A stretch of DNA of 64,000 nucleotides, taken from contig NC_056000.1 in assembly GCF_018446385.1 (NCBI RefSeq), positions 52,918,722 to 52,982,721 on the forward strand. The letters run 5' to 3'. The notes beneath the pieces were generated by a model. It was given only the letters and a program-made list of their open reading frames with translations. It made no database searches and was not told the origin of the DNA. This stretch comes from Zingiber officinale (taxonomy: Eukaryota; Streptophyta; Magnoliopsida; Zingiberales; Zingiberaceae). The translations under genes were made by a program, and so were the position numbers. The first letter of the stretch is position 1, and every line of letters begins with the position of its first letter. This document shows, piece by piece, positions 1 to 11,600 of this stretch.

Positions 1-1731
1 TTTCTGAGTGTACCCTTTCGCAACAAGCCTAGCTTTGAAGGTTTCTACCTTCCCGTCTGTCCCTCTTTTCCTTTTGTAAATCCACTTGCATCCAACGGCT
101 TTTACACCATCAGGTGGTTCTACAAGCTCCCAGACCTTATTAGAGTACATAGACTCTATTTCAGAATTCATCGCCTTTTGCCAAGATACTACATCTATAT
201 CTTGGAGTGCTTCGTCATATGTCCGGGGATCAGGTTCATGTTTACCCGGGATCAAGTCCGAAGACTCTCCCAAAACATGAATCTCTCGGGGCCTAACAAC
301 CCTCCCACTCCGACGAGGCACTGCGTGATTGTGTATCATGTGTGACACGTGTTGCGGTTTCTTGTGGTAATTCATCTTGTCTTGTTGGTACTAAAGTAGA
401 CGTGTTCTCTAAGTTCTTCTAAAATAACTTTACTCTGGGCTTGTGATCCATTATATAGTCTTCTTCTAAAAGCGGGCATTGGTGCTAACAATGACCTTGT
501 CTTTAGGACTATAAAATAAACCTCCTTTCGTTCCTTTGGGATATCCTGAAAACAGACACTGTACGAGATTCTAACTTATCAAGATCTGGTTTCAGTGCTG
601 GACTACCCTAAATCCGAATATGTCTTAGAGGGTTTCGCCCATTTCACAATTCGCTGTAGGAGAAACCGATTTAGAAGGTACTAAGTTCAGAACGTATACT
701 GCTGTTTCCAGAGCATATCCCCAAAACAAATTTGGTAATTCTGAATAACTCATCATCGATCTAACCATCTCCATAAGAGTCCTATTCCTTCGTTCTGCTA
801 CACCATTCTGTTGGGGTGTTCCAGGTGCAGACAATTGGGATTGAATCCCAGCCTCTGATAAGTAATTCCTAAACTCTCCTAAGAGGTATTCGCCACCACG
901 ATCAGATCGTAGTGTCTTGATACTTTTACCTAGTCGTTTATCCACATCAGCCTTGTATTCTTTGAACTTATCAAAGCACTCGGACTTGCGGCGCATTAGG
1001 TAAATGTATCCGTATCTTGAATAATCATCTATAAAAGAGACAAAATATTCAAAATCACCTTTTGCCTGGACAGACATAGGACCACACAAATCAGAATGAA
1101 CCAATTCTAACACTTCTTTGGCTCTATACCCCTTGGCCTTGAACGACCTCTTGGTCATTTTACCTTCCAAGCAAGATTCACAAGTTGGAAAATTTTCCAA
1201 CTCTAATGAACCCAAAAGTCCATCGGCTATTAGCCTCTGAATCCTACTTAAGTTAATATGACCAAGCCTTAGATGCCAAAGATATGCTTGGTTCATTTCC
1301 GAAGGTTCTTTTCTCTTATTTGAGTTAGAAGATGAGTTATAAATTTCCATGTTTTGCTTTGTGGGAGAAATTGGATTTAAAATATATAAATTGCCAACTA
1401 ATATACCAGAACAGATAATCACTTTATTTCTCTTAATAACTACATCGTTACTAAAGGAAACTAAATATCCATCTAAAAATAGTTTAGAAACTGAAATTAA
1501 ATTCTTTCTAAAATTGGGTACATAAAGACAATTTCTTAAAACCAAATTTTTATTTCTACTAAAAGATAAGTAGATGTCTCCCACTGCAACAGCTGCCACC
1601 TTAGTAGCATTGCCCATGTAGACGGTAATCTCTCCTTCAGATAGTCGTCGGGTTTCCTGGAACCCCTGCAAGGAATTGCAGACATGATCAGTGGCTCCCG
1701 TATCTACACACCAGGTGCTGGTAGATAACAC
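1..1731 (-). pseudogene. copia pol fossil: protease, integrase, start of reverse transcriptase
   Basis: The protease active-site motif DTGA is encoded near 1700-1725. A GAG-pre-integrase region with the HLRLGH motif follows near 1260-1290, then the integrase core with HSDLCGP, FIDDYSR and the GTPQQNGVAERRNRT stretch (about 770-1110). At 1-110 the minus strand encodes the KARLVAKG motif typical of the start of copia reverse transcriptase. The part between about 300 and 625 is not open in one frame. It is a decayed retroelement coding region, not a host gene. Confidence 0.9.
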
Positions 1732-1739
1732 CGCTAAAC

Positions 1740-2360
1740 ATGTTTCAACAACTAGAGCATGAGATATACCTTTGTTGTTCTGATTCCTACGAGGACAGTC
1801 TGCCTTCCAATGCCCTGACTACTTGCAGATGAAGCACTTGCCCTTCGGCTTCTTCATTCCAGCTTTAGGTCCTGTACTCTGAGATTTATTCACTTTCTTT
1901 GCTGAACCAACTTGTTTCTTCTTCTTCTTTTCTTTCGGCTTAGAAGTAGAACCATTTTCAACATAGTGAATATGAGAGTTGTGACGAAACAAGTTCTGTC
2001 AGTAGTTCCGCCAATGAATATACCCTTTTGTTTATATTGTAATTCAGGCGGAATTGCTCAAAACTTCTAGGTAGTGTTTGGAGGATCATATCGATCTGGG
2101 TTTCCCCATCAATTTCTCCTCCAAGGATCTGTATCTCGTTCAGATAAGCCATTATCTTTAGGACATAATCCCTCACAGGAGTACCCTCTTGCATGGTGGC
2201 TGTCATTATCTTTCTCATGGCTTCTTGTCTAGAAGCCCTATCCTGATGACCAAAGAGTTCCTTGAGATTGTTCATAATATCATAGGCTGTTGGTAAATCT
2301 TGATGCTGATGTTGCAATACATTTGACATTGAAGCCAAAATGTAACACCGCGTCATCTCA
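1740..2360 (-). pseudogene. copia gag fossil (UBN2-type gag plus zinc knuckle)
   Basis: The open stretch at 1958-2356 encodes a copia-type gag core (UBN2/retrotran_gag family). Recognisable pieces are MTRCYILASM, YDIMNNLKELFG and MTATMQEGTPVRDYVLKIM. Further along the minus strand, near 1785-1850, a CCHC zinc-knuckle-like stretch (C..SGHWKADCPRR-type) lies between gag and protease. It is part of the same broken retroelement. Confidence 0.85.
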
Positions 2361-3666
2361 TCTACTTTTACCCATTTCCTATGATATTCAATCTCCTCTT
2401 AGGTAGATTCACCAGTAGGTGCTTCAGGACAAGGCTCAGTCAGTATAAATTTATAGCTTTCAGCAGTAAGGACAATGTCCAGGTTCCTTTTCCAATCTAT
2501 GTAATTAGGTCCAGTAAGTCTATTCTGTTGAAGTATGATGGACAGTGGGTTGAAAGTCATCCTAAGAATCACAAATAACTTTTGGTCAGAACTCTAAATT
2601 TAGAATAATATTGATTCCTCAAACAATACTATTTTAAATTAACCAACACCTCAAACCACCGTGAATTTTGTATGCCACGATAGTGTGGACGTATACAAAT
2701 TCAACATTTGTAAAAGGAGGGTTTTAACCCATTAATTTTATTATCTTGTCAACCTAACTTTTTGACAAATAAAATTAATAGTTGGTATCCTTTGGTCACA
2801 CAAATAATAGCAGTGACTCCGATGGGAAGGATACTATTAGTTGTGCCTAAGTGTATACCATTACTTGACATTAAGTCCATTAATAAGATTGTGCCCCTTC
2901 CGATGGGGAAGATCACACGCTCTTAATTAACTTCCTATAGTCATCCCAAATGGAAGTTTGTTCTAGTGATCCACAAACAAGCTCATCCGATATGGAGGAA
3001 GGCACTCAGAGCCAACGCGCAAGCTTGTTTGCATCACTTACAAACCAGTAATGGAGACCATGGGTTTTACTTAAAAATTCCTCTCCCACTTAGTTATTTA
3101 TAAATGAGGAATTTTAACTATGCTAGCCTACTAAACATGTATACTAACATACACACACAGCACAATATAAAAGCAATAAATAGAAAATATAATTTTCAAC
3201 TATTATGGCTTTTATCTATGGTTGTCCTCCGTGTGTTGTCATCCCAAGCTGCTGCCATATTTGGCCACCGCCACCGGGTCTAGCTGTCGCATCCATCTTG
3301 CTCCTTGTTTCGCTGCGCCTCTGGTCCTCAGAAGGTTCCACGCTTTGCAATATTCGATCCGCGACATAAATAGAATTTTACAATTTTGATCCTATATTCC
3401 ATAAAAGGAATGTACATGTATCTAGATCAAAAATAAAATCCTAATAAAACTAAATACAGCTCCTGCTGTATTTTATAATACAATCATGCACACACATATA
3501 AATGCCCTTGACATGTCCAATGGTCCAATCACACACATAAAATTATAAGTCATAATAGTTGGATCCTGCATCCACAAAGTTAGCACATCCTACTATTATC
3601 CTTCCTAAATTATGTATGACATGTGCATAATTAAACTAATACCAAATACACAGAGGCAAAACCCTA

Positions 3667-3678
3667 GCTCTGATACCA
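3667..3678 (-). other. primer-binding site of the copia element
   Basis: The minus strand reads TGGTATCAGAGC, the plant initiator-Met tRNA complement used by most plant copia elements. It lies two bases from the LTR edge at 3681, which fixes the inner LTR boundary. Confidence 0.93.
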
Positions 3679-3680
3679 AT

Positions 3681-6095
3681 TGTTGGTTGCTACTCGGAAA
3701 ACCTAGAGGTTCCACTGTACAAAAAATTTGTACAAAGGTCTGAACCTTTTCCTAGCTACCATGTGTTCTTTTAAATTAAATTTCGGATTGCCTGCGGAAC
3801 TTAACACGTTTGATCCAAAACTTAATTTATTTGTTCCTTTTGGTTTTGACTTGGATCTCCTGCGGAACTTAACACGTTCAACCCAAATCACCTTAAGTTA
3901 TTAATTCCATTAAATATTAATTTCCATAATTGGTTCCCAGTACTGACGTGGCGAGGCACATGACCTTCTTGGATATGGGAGCAACCACCACCGACTAGAC
4001 AAAACCTTTTATGGAAAGCTAATATTTAATTTCCTAAAATAACTTTAGGTTAACCGAAAAGAACAATCAAATCACAAGGAAAAATAAATCAAAAGAACAC
4101 AACATCGAAAAACATATTCGAAATACTAGAATCGTAAGCCTCTTGTATTTGGTATTATTTCCAAAAATAACTAGTATGATGCGGAAAGAAAAATTACTAG
4201 TTATACATTTTAGAAAGACCTCTAGATCTTTTACCGTATTCCTCTTCTAACCTCGGACGTTGTGTGGGCAACGATCTTCCGAGATGAGAAACCACCAATG
4301 AACCTTCTTCTCCTCCTAGCTAGGTTCGACCAACACAAGAGAGCTTCACCAAGGAAGAAGAAAAACACCAACCAAGCTCCAAAGGATGCAAGCTTTCTCT
4401 CCTTCTTCTTCTTCTTCTCCAAGTAGTATCCGGCCACCACAAGAGCTCCAAGCAAGAGGGATGTTTCGGCCACCACAAAGAGGAAGAGAGGGAGAGGATG
4501 TTGGCCGGCCACACCAAGGAATAAGAGAGGAAGGAAAATAATAGAGGTTGTACACCATGAAGGCACCCCCACCCATTCTTTTATATTCCTTAGCCTTGGT
4601 AAATTAGGAAATTTAATTACAATAAAATTTCCTTAATTTCCTTGACATGATTTAATTGAGAAAAATAAAATAAAATTTCCCAATTAAACTCTTAATGGTC
4701 GGCCACACCAAGAGAGGCAAATTAGACATGTTTCAATCAACAAATTAAAACTTCCTAATTTGATTCCGGAAATTTTAAAAAATAAAATTTCTCTTCAAAA
4801 ATCCCTTCATGGTTGATAAAAAGAAATTTTTATAATTTTAATTTTTCAACATGTGAATAATTTTTAAAGAAAAAATAAAATATCTTTTCAATCTACAAAT
4901 AAGGAAAGAGATCTAATCTCTTTCTTTAATCTTTTGTAGATCCTTTTAAGAGAGATATTTTAATTTTAATTCTCTTTAATAAATTATATCTTCCACATAA
5001 TAAAAATTAAAATTAAAATTCTTTTTAATTTAATTATGGCCGGCCCCCTCTAGCTTGGGTTCAAGTTAGGGTCGGCCACCCTAAACCATGCTTAGGCCGG
5101 CCCTAGCTTGATTCCAAGCTAGCTTGGCCGACCCCCTTTAGGTGGGTATAGAAGGTGAGTATAAGTGGGTATAGTACTCTATAAATAAGAGGCTACGATA
5201 GGGACCGAGAGGAGGAATTGGTTTTGGTCTTCCGATAAAATTAAGCATCCCGTGTTCGCCCCGAACACACAACTTAATTTTATCAATAATAATTCATTCC
5301 ACTAGAGAACTATTATTGAACTACCGTACCAATCCCAAATTATATTTTTGGGCTCCTTCTTATTATGAGTGTGTTAGTCTCCCTGTGTTTAAGATATCGA
5401 ATGTCCACTAATTAAGTGAGTTACTAACAACTCATTTAATTAATATCTTAGTCCAAGAGAAGTACCACTCAACCTTATATATCGTCATGTTGGACTAAGT
5501 CCACCTGCAGGGTTTAACATGATAATCCTTATGAGCTCCTCTTGGGGACATTATCAACCTAGTATCTCTAGGATACAATTTCCTTCTATAATCAACAACA
5601 CACACTATAAGTGATATCATTTCCCAACTTATCAGACTTATTGATTCATCGAACTAAATCTCACCCATTGATAAATTAAAGAAATAAATATCAAATATAT
5701 GTACTTGTTATTATATTAGGATTAAAAGCACACACTTCCATAATAACTGAGGTATTTGTTCCTTTATAAAGTCAGTATAAAAGAAACAACCTCAAATGGT
5801 CCTACTCAATACACTCTAAGTGTACTAGTGTAATTATATAGTCAAGATAAACTAATTCCTAATTACACTACGATCTTCCAATGGTTTGTTCCTTTCCATT
5901 TTGGTCGTGAGCTACTGTTTATAATTTATAAGGTACTGATAACATCATCTTCTATATGTGACACCACATACTATGTTATCTACAATATAAATTAATTGAA
6001 CAACTACAAACAAATGTAGATAAATTAACCAAATGTGATTCTTTATTCTACATAAATGTTTACAAAAGCTTAGGCTTTCAGTATACACTCCAACA
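3681..6095 (-). repeat. 5' LTR of the copia element (about 2.4 kb)
   Basis: The LTR starts TGTTGG next to the primer-binding site and ends CCAACA, giving perfect 6-bp inverted termini. The interior is AT-rich, with GGCCGG-rich patches near 5040-5130. Short ORFs inside it (for example 4231-4572) have no recognisable product and sit in low-complexity sequence. The outer edge at 6095 is supported by the sudden change to gypsy-type sequence. Confidence 0.85.
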
Positions 6096-6224
6096 CTTGG
6101 GTCTAGTCAGTCGGACTAGAGCCTCCTTCGACTAGACTTGAGGGGGAGGCTTGTGATACGGTACATTATCGTGGGGTCGGTAAGATGATGTGGTTAGGAG
6201 TCAAGACCGCAGGATGGTCATAAG

Positions 6225-6355
6225 TCAAGCTTACATGGAGGTCAGAAGTCAAGCTTACGTGGAGGTCAGAAGTCCAGCCCCCGTGGAGGTCAGAAGTCAA
6301 GCTTACGTGGAGATCAGAAGTCCAGCCCCCATGTAAGTCAGAAGTCAAGCTTGCG
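6225..6355 (+). repeat. short tandem repeats (about 23-24 bp) in the gypsy LTR
   Basis: The unit GTCAGAAGTCAAGCTTACGT(GGAG) is repeated about five times, alternating with a GTCCAGCCCCCGTGGAG variant. An apparent minus-strand ORF here is only the repeat read in frame. Confidence 0.85.
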
Positions 6356-6518
6356 TGGCTATGGTCAAAATCTCAGCTGACGGGGCAGTCAAAGGATAGG
6401 ATGACAAGTTGGACAAGATCCAACTTCGATAGCAGTCAAGGACAAGGCCCACAGGCCAGGTATAGCTAAGGACTGAGCCCACAGGACAGGCAAAGGCGCG
6501 GAAGGGCTTCCGGCGCAA

Positions 6519-7115
6519 TACAGACCTGGCGTACAGGTCGGGACGTACAAGCCATGGATAATAGAGGATAGAATCAGGTCGAAATACAGACCTGGCGTAC
6601 AGGTTAGGACATACAAGCCATGGATAACAGAGGATAGAAGCAGGTCAAAATACAGATCTGGCGTACAGGTCGGTACGTACAAGCCATGGATAACAGAGGA
6701 TAGAAGCAGGTCGGAATATATACCTGGCGTGTAGGTCGGGACATACAAGCCATGGATAACAGCAGACAGAAGCGGGTTGGGATACAGACCTGGCGTACAG
6801 GTCGAAACGTACAAGCCATGGATAATAGTATACAGAAGCAGGTCAGAATACAGACCTGGCGTACAGGTCGGGACGTACAAGCCATGGATAACAGAGGACC
6901 GAAGCAGGTCGGAATACAGACCTGGCGTACAGGTCGGGACGTATAAGGCATGGATAACAGAGGACAGAAGCAGGTCAGAATACAAACCTGGTGTATAGGT
7001 CGGGACGTATAAGCCATGGATAACTGAGGATAGAAGCAGGTCGGTATACAAACCTGGCGTATAGGTCGGGATATACAAACCATGGATTATGAAGGACAGT
7101 AGCAGGTCGATTTAC
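6519..7115 (+). repeat. 66-bp tandem repeat array in the gypsy LTR, about nine copies
   Basis: The unit begins TACAGACCTGGCGTACAGGT and contains ACGTACAAGCCATGGATAAC and AGAAGCAGGTCGGAA. Copies start at 6519 and 6585 and continue at 66-bp spacing, degrading past 7100. Because 66 is divisible by 3 the array stays open in several frames, producing spurious repetitive ORFs on both strands. Confidence 0.93.
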
Positions 7116-8165
7116 AGACCTGACTTACAAGTTTGGACTTATATCCTCACGGCATGGGATAAAGGGATCAAAGAGCATAGGTCAGAACTCAAGATTAGTG
7201 GAAGCAGACCGATGCACACAGGTCAGGATTTAAAGCCTTATGACTCAAGATACGTAGATCGATAAAACGTATAGGTCGGGATGTGCTAACCAAGGATACA
7301 TGTCAGGATTTATATCCTCATGGACCGAGATAAGCAAAGTTGGAGGCAGGCATACAGGTCGGGACAAACGAAGTCAGACGCACAACTTGGAAGTAGGGAT
7401 AAACAGAACCGAACTAAGGTATACAGGGCGCGACACGTAATGCCAATAAGAGACAAAGATCGGTCAGGGTTTGCAATAGGAGATGCATGGGACAAGGTTC
7501 AAAGCACAGGTCTGGAGGCGATGTTAGATCGGGGTTAGCAAGATATCAGAACGAGGTTAGCAAGTGTAAAGGTCCAGCGTAGCAATCACGAGCGGAGGAT
7601 GCCAGGCACTATCGGACAAGCAAGCAAGGGAATCGTAACTGCCTGTCAGAGAATAATCAGCGTGTCAGGGAATATGCTAACAGTAGGGGCTCATTACCCC
7701 TTTGGTTCTGTCGCCGGCCTATGAGGAGGTGTCGCGTGTCATTCACCGCCAGACAAAGCCTGACAGCCGACATTCCCTAACACCCGCCAGACCCCAGAAA
7801 CATCCGTTGCAGTATAAAAAGGGATGCTTTGTCCCTTATGCAGGTACGCTCACTCGTCATTTCTTACTCGTCTTTACTTTTCGTTCTTTCTCTGTGCTTC
7901 TGGGGAAAAAGTACCTGACTTGAGCGTCGGAGGGCCTGACCCGGGGACTTTTTCTCTGGTTTCTGGTCTCTAACGACTCGTGGGCTCGTCTGAGTGTGCG
8001 CAGAGTCGTAGCGTCATCATCCCGGTCATCATCCTTCGTCATCCGCCCGTGCGAACCCTTCCGGAGGGTGCCAGGTAGATTGGACGCAGCAACGACTTTT
8101 CGTTAGCCTTCAGTATATCAAAGCTCGCCTTCATCCAACTCAGCTTCCGGACGGGATCAATAACA

Positions 8166-8657
8166 AAGGGCAAATCCACTTATCAATTGATCTTATTTAG
8201 ATAAAAATGTTGTATAGATGAAGTGGACCCGCTTATTTATTATATACAAGTACATAATTAATTGATAGATAATATTAGATAAACTAATAATTAGACAAAT
8301 ACAATAATAGTTAATTATTTTTAATTTTAATAATGAGATATTTCTATATTGTAAGATATTTTTTTTAAGAATAAGAACAATAAGTCGAACTTACAAAAGG
8401 TTAATAGAATTTTAATAGTGTGATAGATTTAATACAATTCACAACAAATTAATTATTTTTTAAAAATTGTAACGGACAGATTTATTATTATTTTTTTAAT
8501 AAAAAAACAGTATATGTATTTGGTAATTAACTACTTTGATTTTTATCAGCAGATAAATAATAAACCAATTACCAGACTACGAAGTGGACACCGACAGCCG
8601 ACAGCCGACAGCCGACAGCAGACCGACGCCTCAGTGAACGGCACCGCCTACGCCCCT
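8166..8657 (+). promoter_or_regulatory. LHP1 upstream region
   Basis: This is AT-rich sequence from the end of the gypsy LTR to the LHP1 start codon. The last 60 bases hold a small GACAGCC repeat. No coding potential or defined motif was recognised. The retrotransposon LTR therefore ends only about 490 bp upstream of the LHP1 coding region. Confidence 0.5.
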
Positions 8658-11600
8658 ATGAAGGAGGGTAGCGCCGTCGCCGGAGGGGAGGATGTGGAGA
8701 AAGATGAGGAGAAAGAGGAGGAGGAGGAGGAGGAGGGAGAGGAAGAGGGAGAGGGAGAATTAGTTGGAGAAGGAGGTGAAGCTCCCAAACTGGAGGACGG
8801 CTTCTACGAGATCGAAGACATCAGGAAGAAACGAGTTCGAAAGGGTCAAATCCAATACCTCATCAAGTGGTAATTCCGCTGTCTTTTTTATCTCCATCTT
8901 TTCCTCGCTCTAGGGATTCGTCTATTTATTTCATGGTTATTTGCTTCTTGGACGGAAGGCGAGGATGGCCGGAGACGGCCAACACCTGGGAGCCCTTAGA
9001 GAACATCCAGACCTGTGCCGATATCATCGAAGTTTTCGAAGAAAGGTCGGAGTTTCTCTCTTCGCCACTCCGAAATCGCTTTCTTTAATTATTATTATTA
9101 TTGTTTGAAAAAAAAAGAGAAGGGCTGCTTTCTCTTCTCCGAACGTCTGTTTGCCTCATGAGTTGAGCTTTTCTTTCTGTGGACAGATCGAGGTCGCCTC
9201 GATTACGAAAGCGCAAGCGGAGACATGGAGGACCGTATGGTATCGCTGCCCAGAAGAAGCGCTGCGTCCAAAATGAGGAATTAAAAACGATTCTTACATC
9301 TCTCAATCAGATAGATTCCATTTGCAATTCAGTGGTAGGTGCTGATGCTGCTAAAAACAACCAACAAGTTGAGAGGGCAGAAGTAGTGGAGAAGGAAATT
9401 GGAGAGTCAAAGAACAAGAGCAGAGATGAGGAGATCGAGGTGACTTTATCTCGAGTGGATAATGGACAGAGCCTAGAGGCTCTTAATTCAACAGAGCAGA
9501 TTGGAACAAATGGGCACGCTTCTTTGAGCCCTCCTTGTGGTCGGGAGGAGGATGGTTCATTAGATGGGTTCTCGAAGGTGGAATGCACCCAGGCACTACC
9601 GGCCAATATACCTACTGGTGCAAAGAGGAGGAAATCTGGGTGCGTGAGAAGGTTCACACAGGGTTCTGTAACTGGTCAACAGGATGAGCAGCAAACAGTA
9701 ACTGCAAGAAAGGAAACTGGACCTTGTGGCAAAGGGGAAAAGTTTGAGAATGCACATGTTTCTGAATTTGATGACAAAAATAAGTTGGATGATGCTGGAA
9801 AGTCACCTTCAATCACAAAGCTTTTAAAGCCAGTTCGTTTCTATGCTTCTGTAGTAAACAATGTGCAACAAGTATCCATAACGTTCAAGGCTCTTAGGTG
9901 AGTTTGCAATTGGCTATTGCTTTACCTCTTTGAATCATTTATAAAGTCGTTCATCTAGATCCTTGATTTGGTTTTTTTAACTAAAGCAAGTTAAGTGGTT
10001 TGAACTGGATATGCTTCTGTTTGTCCAGTTTATGGATGTTTATATGGAACACCTTACAATATAGCTTTGCAATCTTTCTTCTCAGAATATCTTGTCTTAA
10101 TTTGCACTAAGAATATGACTGTTTAATTACTTATGATGTTGCATGAAAGTTTGCAAGCATGCCCCTTTTTTTGCTCAAAGTGCACAGTATATTTTTTTCC
10201 TTTTTATTTTTGGGTTGAATGATTGGAGTTGTAAGTCACATTCTTTATTGTGATCGTTGTAGTATTATCTATTGTACATTTGACCTGAATATTTCTAATG
10301 CGTAATACCTAGTAATGTTATTCTCTAGATAGAAGTATTTAAGTTCAAAATTATAATTGTCTGACATATTTTCCAATATACCCTGAGTGGTTGAGACATT
10401 CGGGATCATTTCTACTGTTTGAGGTCTTGTTTAAAACTTTAGATAGCATAGGTGACACTTGGGTTATAGGGTCGATCAGAAAATGGTAAAAATTTTGGTA
10501 TTGAACAAAGGATAATCTATGCTTGCACATCCAAATTAGCAATATTAGTTGTATTTTTTTTTCTGATTCATACTTCAACTTTCTGTTATGATTGTGTTCA
10601 GCATCAATGCAGACCTAGGTTCGAATAATAGTCTGGAGCCATGTGTGATATATATGCATCTATATTGCTACACGTGTAACTTTGTGTCCCTGACAAGAGC
10701 ACTTAAATGTGCTATCAATGTTCCTCCCCTATAAATAGGAAATGGAGAAAAATATACCTAAAGGGGTGCTAAACACAAGTTTCCTTGTCATAGTTTTATA
10801 TGATGCATAGGACTAGAGGCAAGTATTCAAAATCTTGTGAAAATAGGGAAAAGAAGAATTCTGGGTGAAGAAGTGTGATATGCACAAAGGGTTATGTTGT
10901 AGAATGGATTTTGAGAGAATATAGATGAAAGCCAAATCAAGGAATTTGCCTTTGTAATTGTTTTGTAGACTTTTCATCAGGACACAATGCTTTTGCAAAA
11001 TAGAACAAATTTCAGCCCAAATCACATGCAACCTAGATTGCCAAATCCATGGTATGAAGAACCTAGCTATGCCAATCGACATGGGCACAATTTGTTGTTC
11101 CACCTACCAATAGGCACAACACCTAATTTAGCACTGAGAAACAGAAGAGAGAAGAGATTGAGGGAGAGAAGGGAGAAGAGGAAGATTACCAGAGGGAGGG
11201 GTGTGGGTGGGTGATGAGTGGGTTGTGGGCCAGTGCTGCATAAGAAAAATCAAGAAAACTTGCGTTGAGTGGAGAGCGAGAGGGAATAATTTTTAATCTT
11301 TTAAAATGTTGTTAATCTAATTAAATATGATTGAACTCAAGTATCCTATACATAAATTTTGTTGGTTCAGTTTAAATTGGTCAAAATAAATTCAAATTGA
11401 GCCCGATTTAAACTCACTTAATTTTAGTCACTATGTTTATTTGATGGACTCCACCTTCTCCTAATTCGACTTCCACTTGAGCTAAAACTCAAAATATTGG
11501 TTCAACTTAGCTTCATTAGTATCTAAAGGATTTTGAAAAAATAATTTAAAATGTGAAAATTTTAAGTAGGATAAATTTGGTATCTAACAACGATAAACAT

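Larger units (their letters stand above)
1..6095 (-). mobile_element. Ty1/copia LTR retrotransposon, 5' LTR plus gag-pol, cut by window edge
   Basis: Reading on the minus strand from the right, the parts are: a long LTR (3681-6095), a primer-binding site, an untranslated leader, a copia-type gag, a zinc knuckle, protease, integrase, and the first residues of the reverse transcriptase at the window edge. Protease before integrase before reverse transcriptase is the Ty1/copia order. The 3' LTR lies outside the window, so age from LTR divergence cannot be judged. The coding part is open only in separate segments, so the copy is a fossil with at least a few breaks. The right LTR end abuts a gypsy 3' end, so this copy inserted into an older element. 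The lineage within copia is not assigned. Confidence 0.93.
6096..8165 (+). mobile_element. Ty3/gypsy-like 3' end: polypurine tract plus long LTR
   Basis: The stretch 6096-6151 is the 3' end of the internal region. It carries the CTAGTCAG...CTCCTTCGACTAGACTTG stretch and the polypurine tract GAGGGGGAGG. The LTR starts TGTGATACGG at 6152 and ends CAATAACA at 8165. The same internal end plus a shorter related LTR recurs at 42990-43911, confirming the structure. A TATA box (TATAAAAA, 7813-7820) sits about 350 bp before the LTR end. The coding part was displaced by the copia insertion or is lost, so this copy is a fossil. Assignment to gypsy rests on the end structure only. Confidence 0.75.

Noticed and set aside
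4231-4576. Three overlapping minus-strand ORFs
   Set aside because: All lie inside the copia LTR in low-complexity sequence and match no protein family.
6389-7083. Long repetitive ORFs on the minus strand, and shorter ones on the plus strand
   Set aside because: They come from the 66-bp repeat, which is divisible by three. They lie inside an LTR and have no domain.
8514-8657. Upstream in-frame ATG extending LHP1 by 48 residues
   Set aside because: The added residues do not resemble LHP1 proteins and include low-complexity repeats. The ATG at 8658 before the acidic stretch is the better start.
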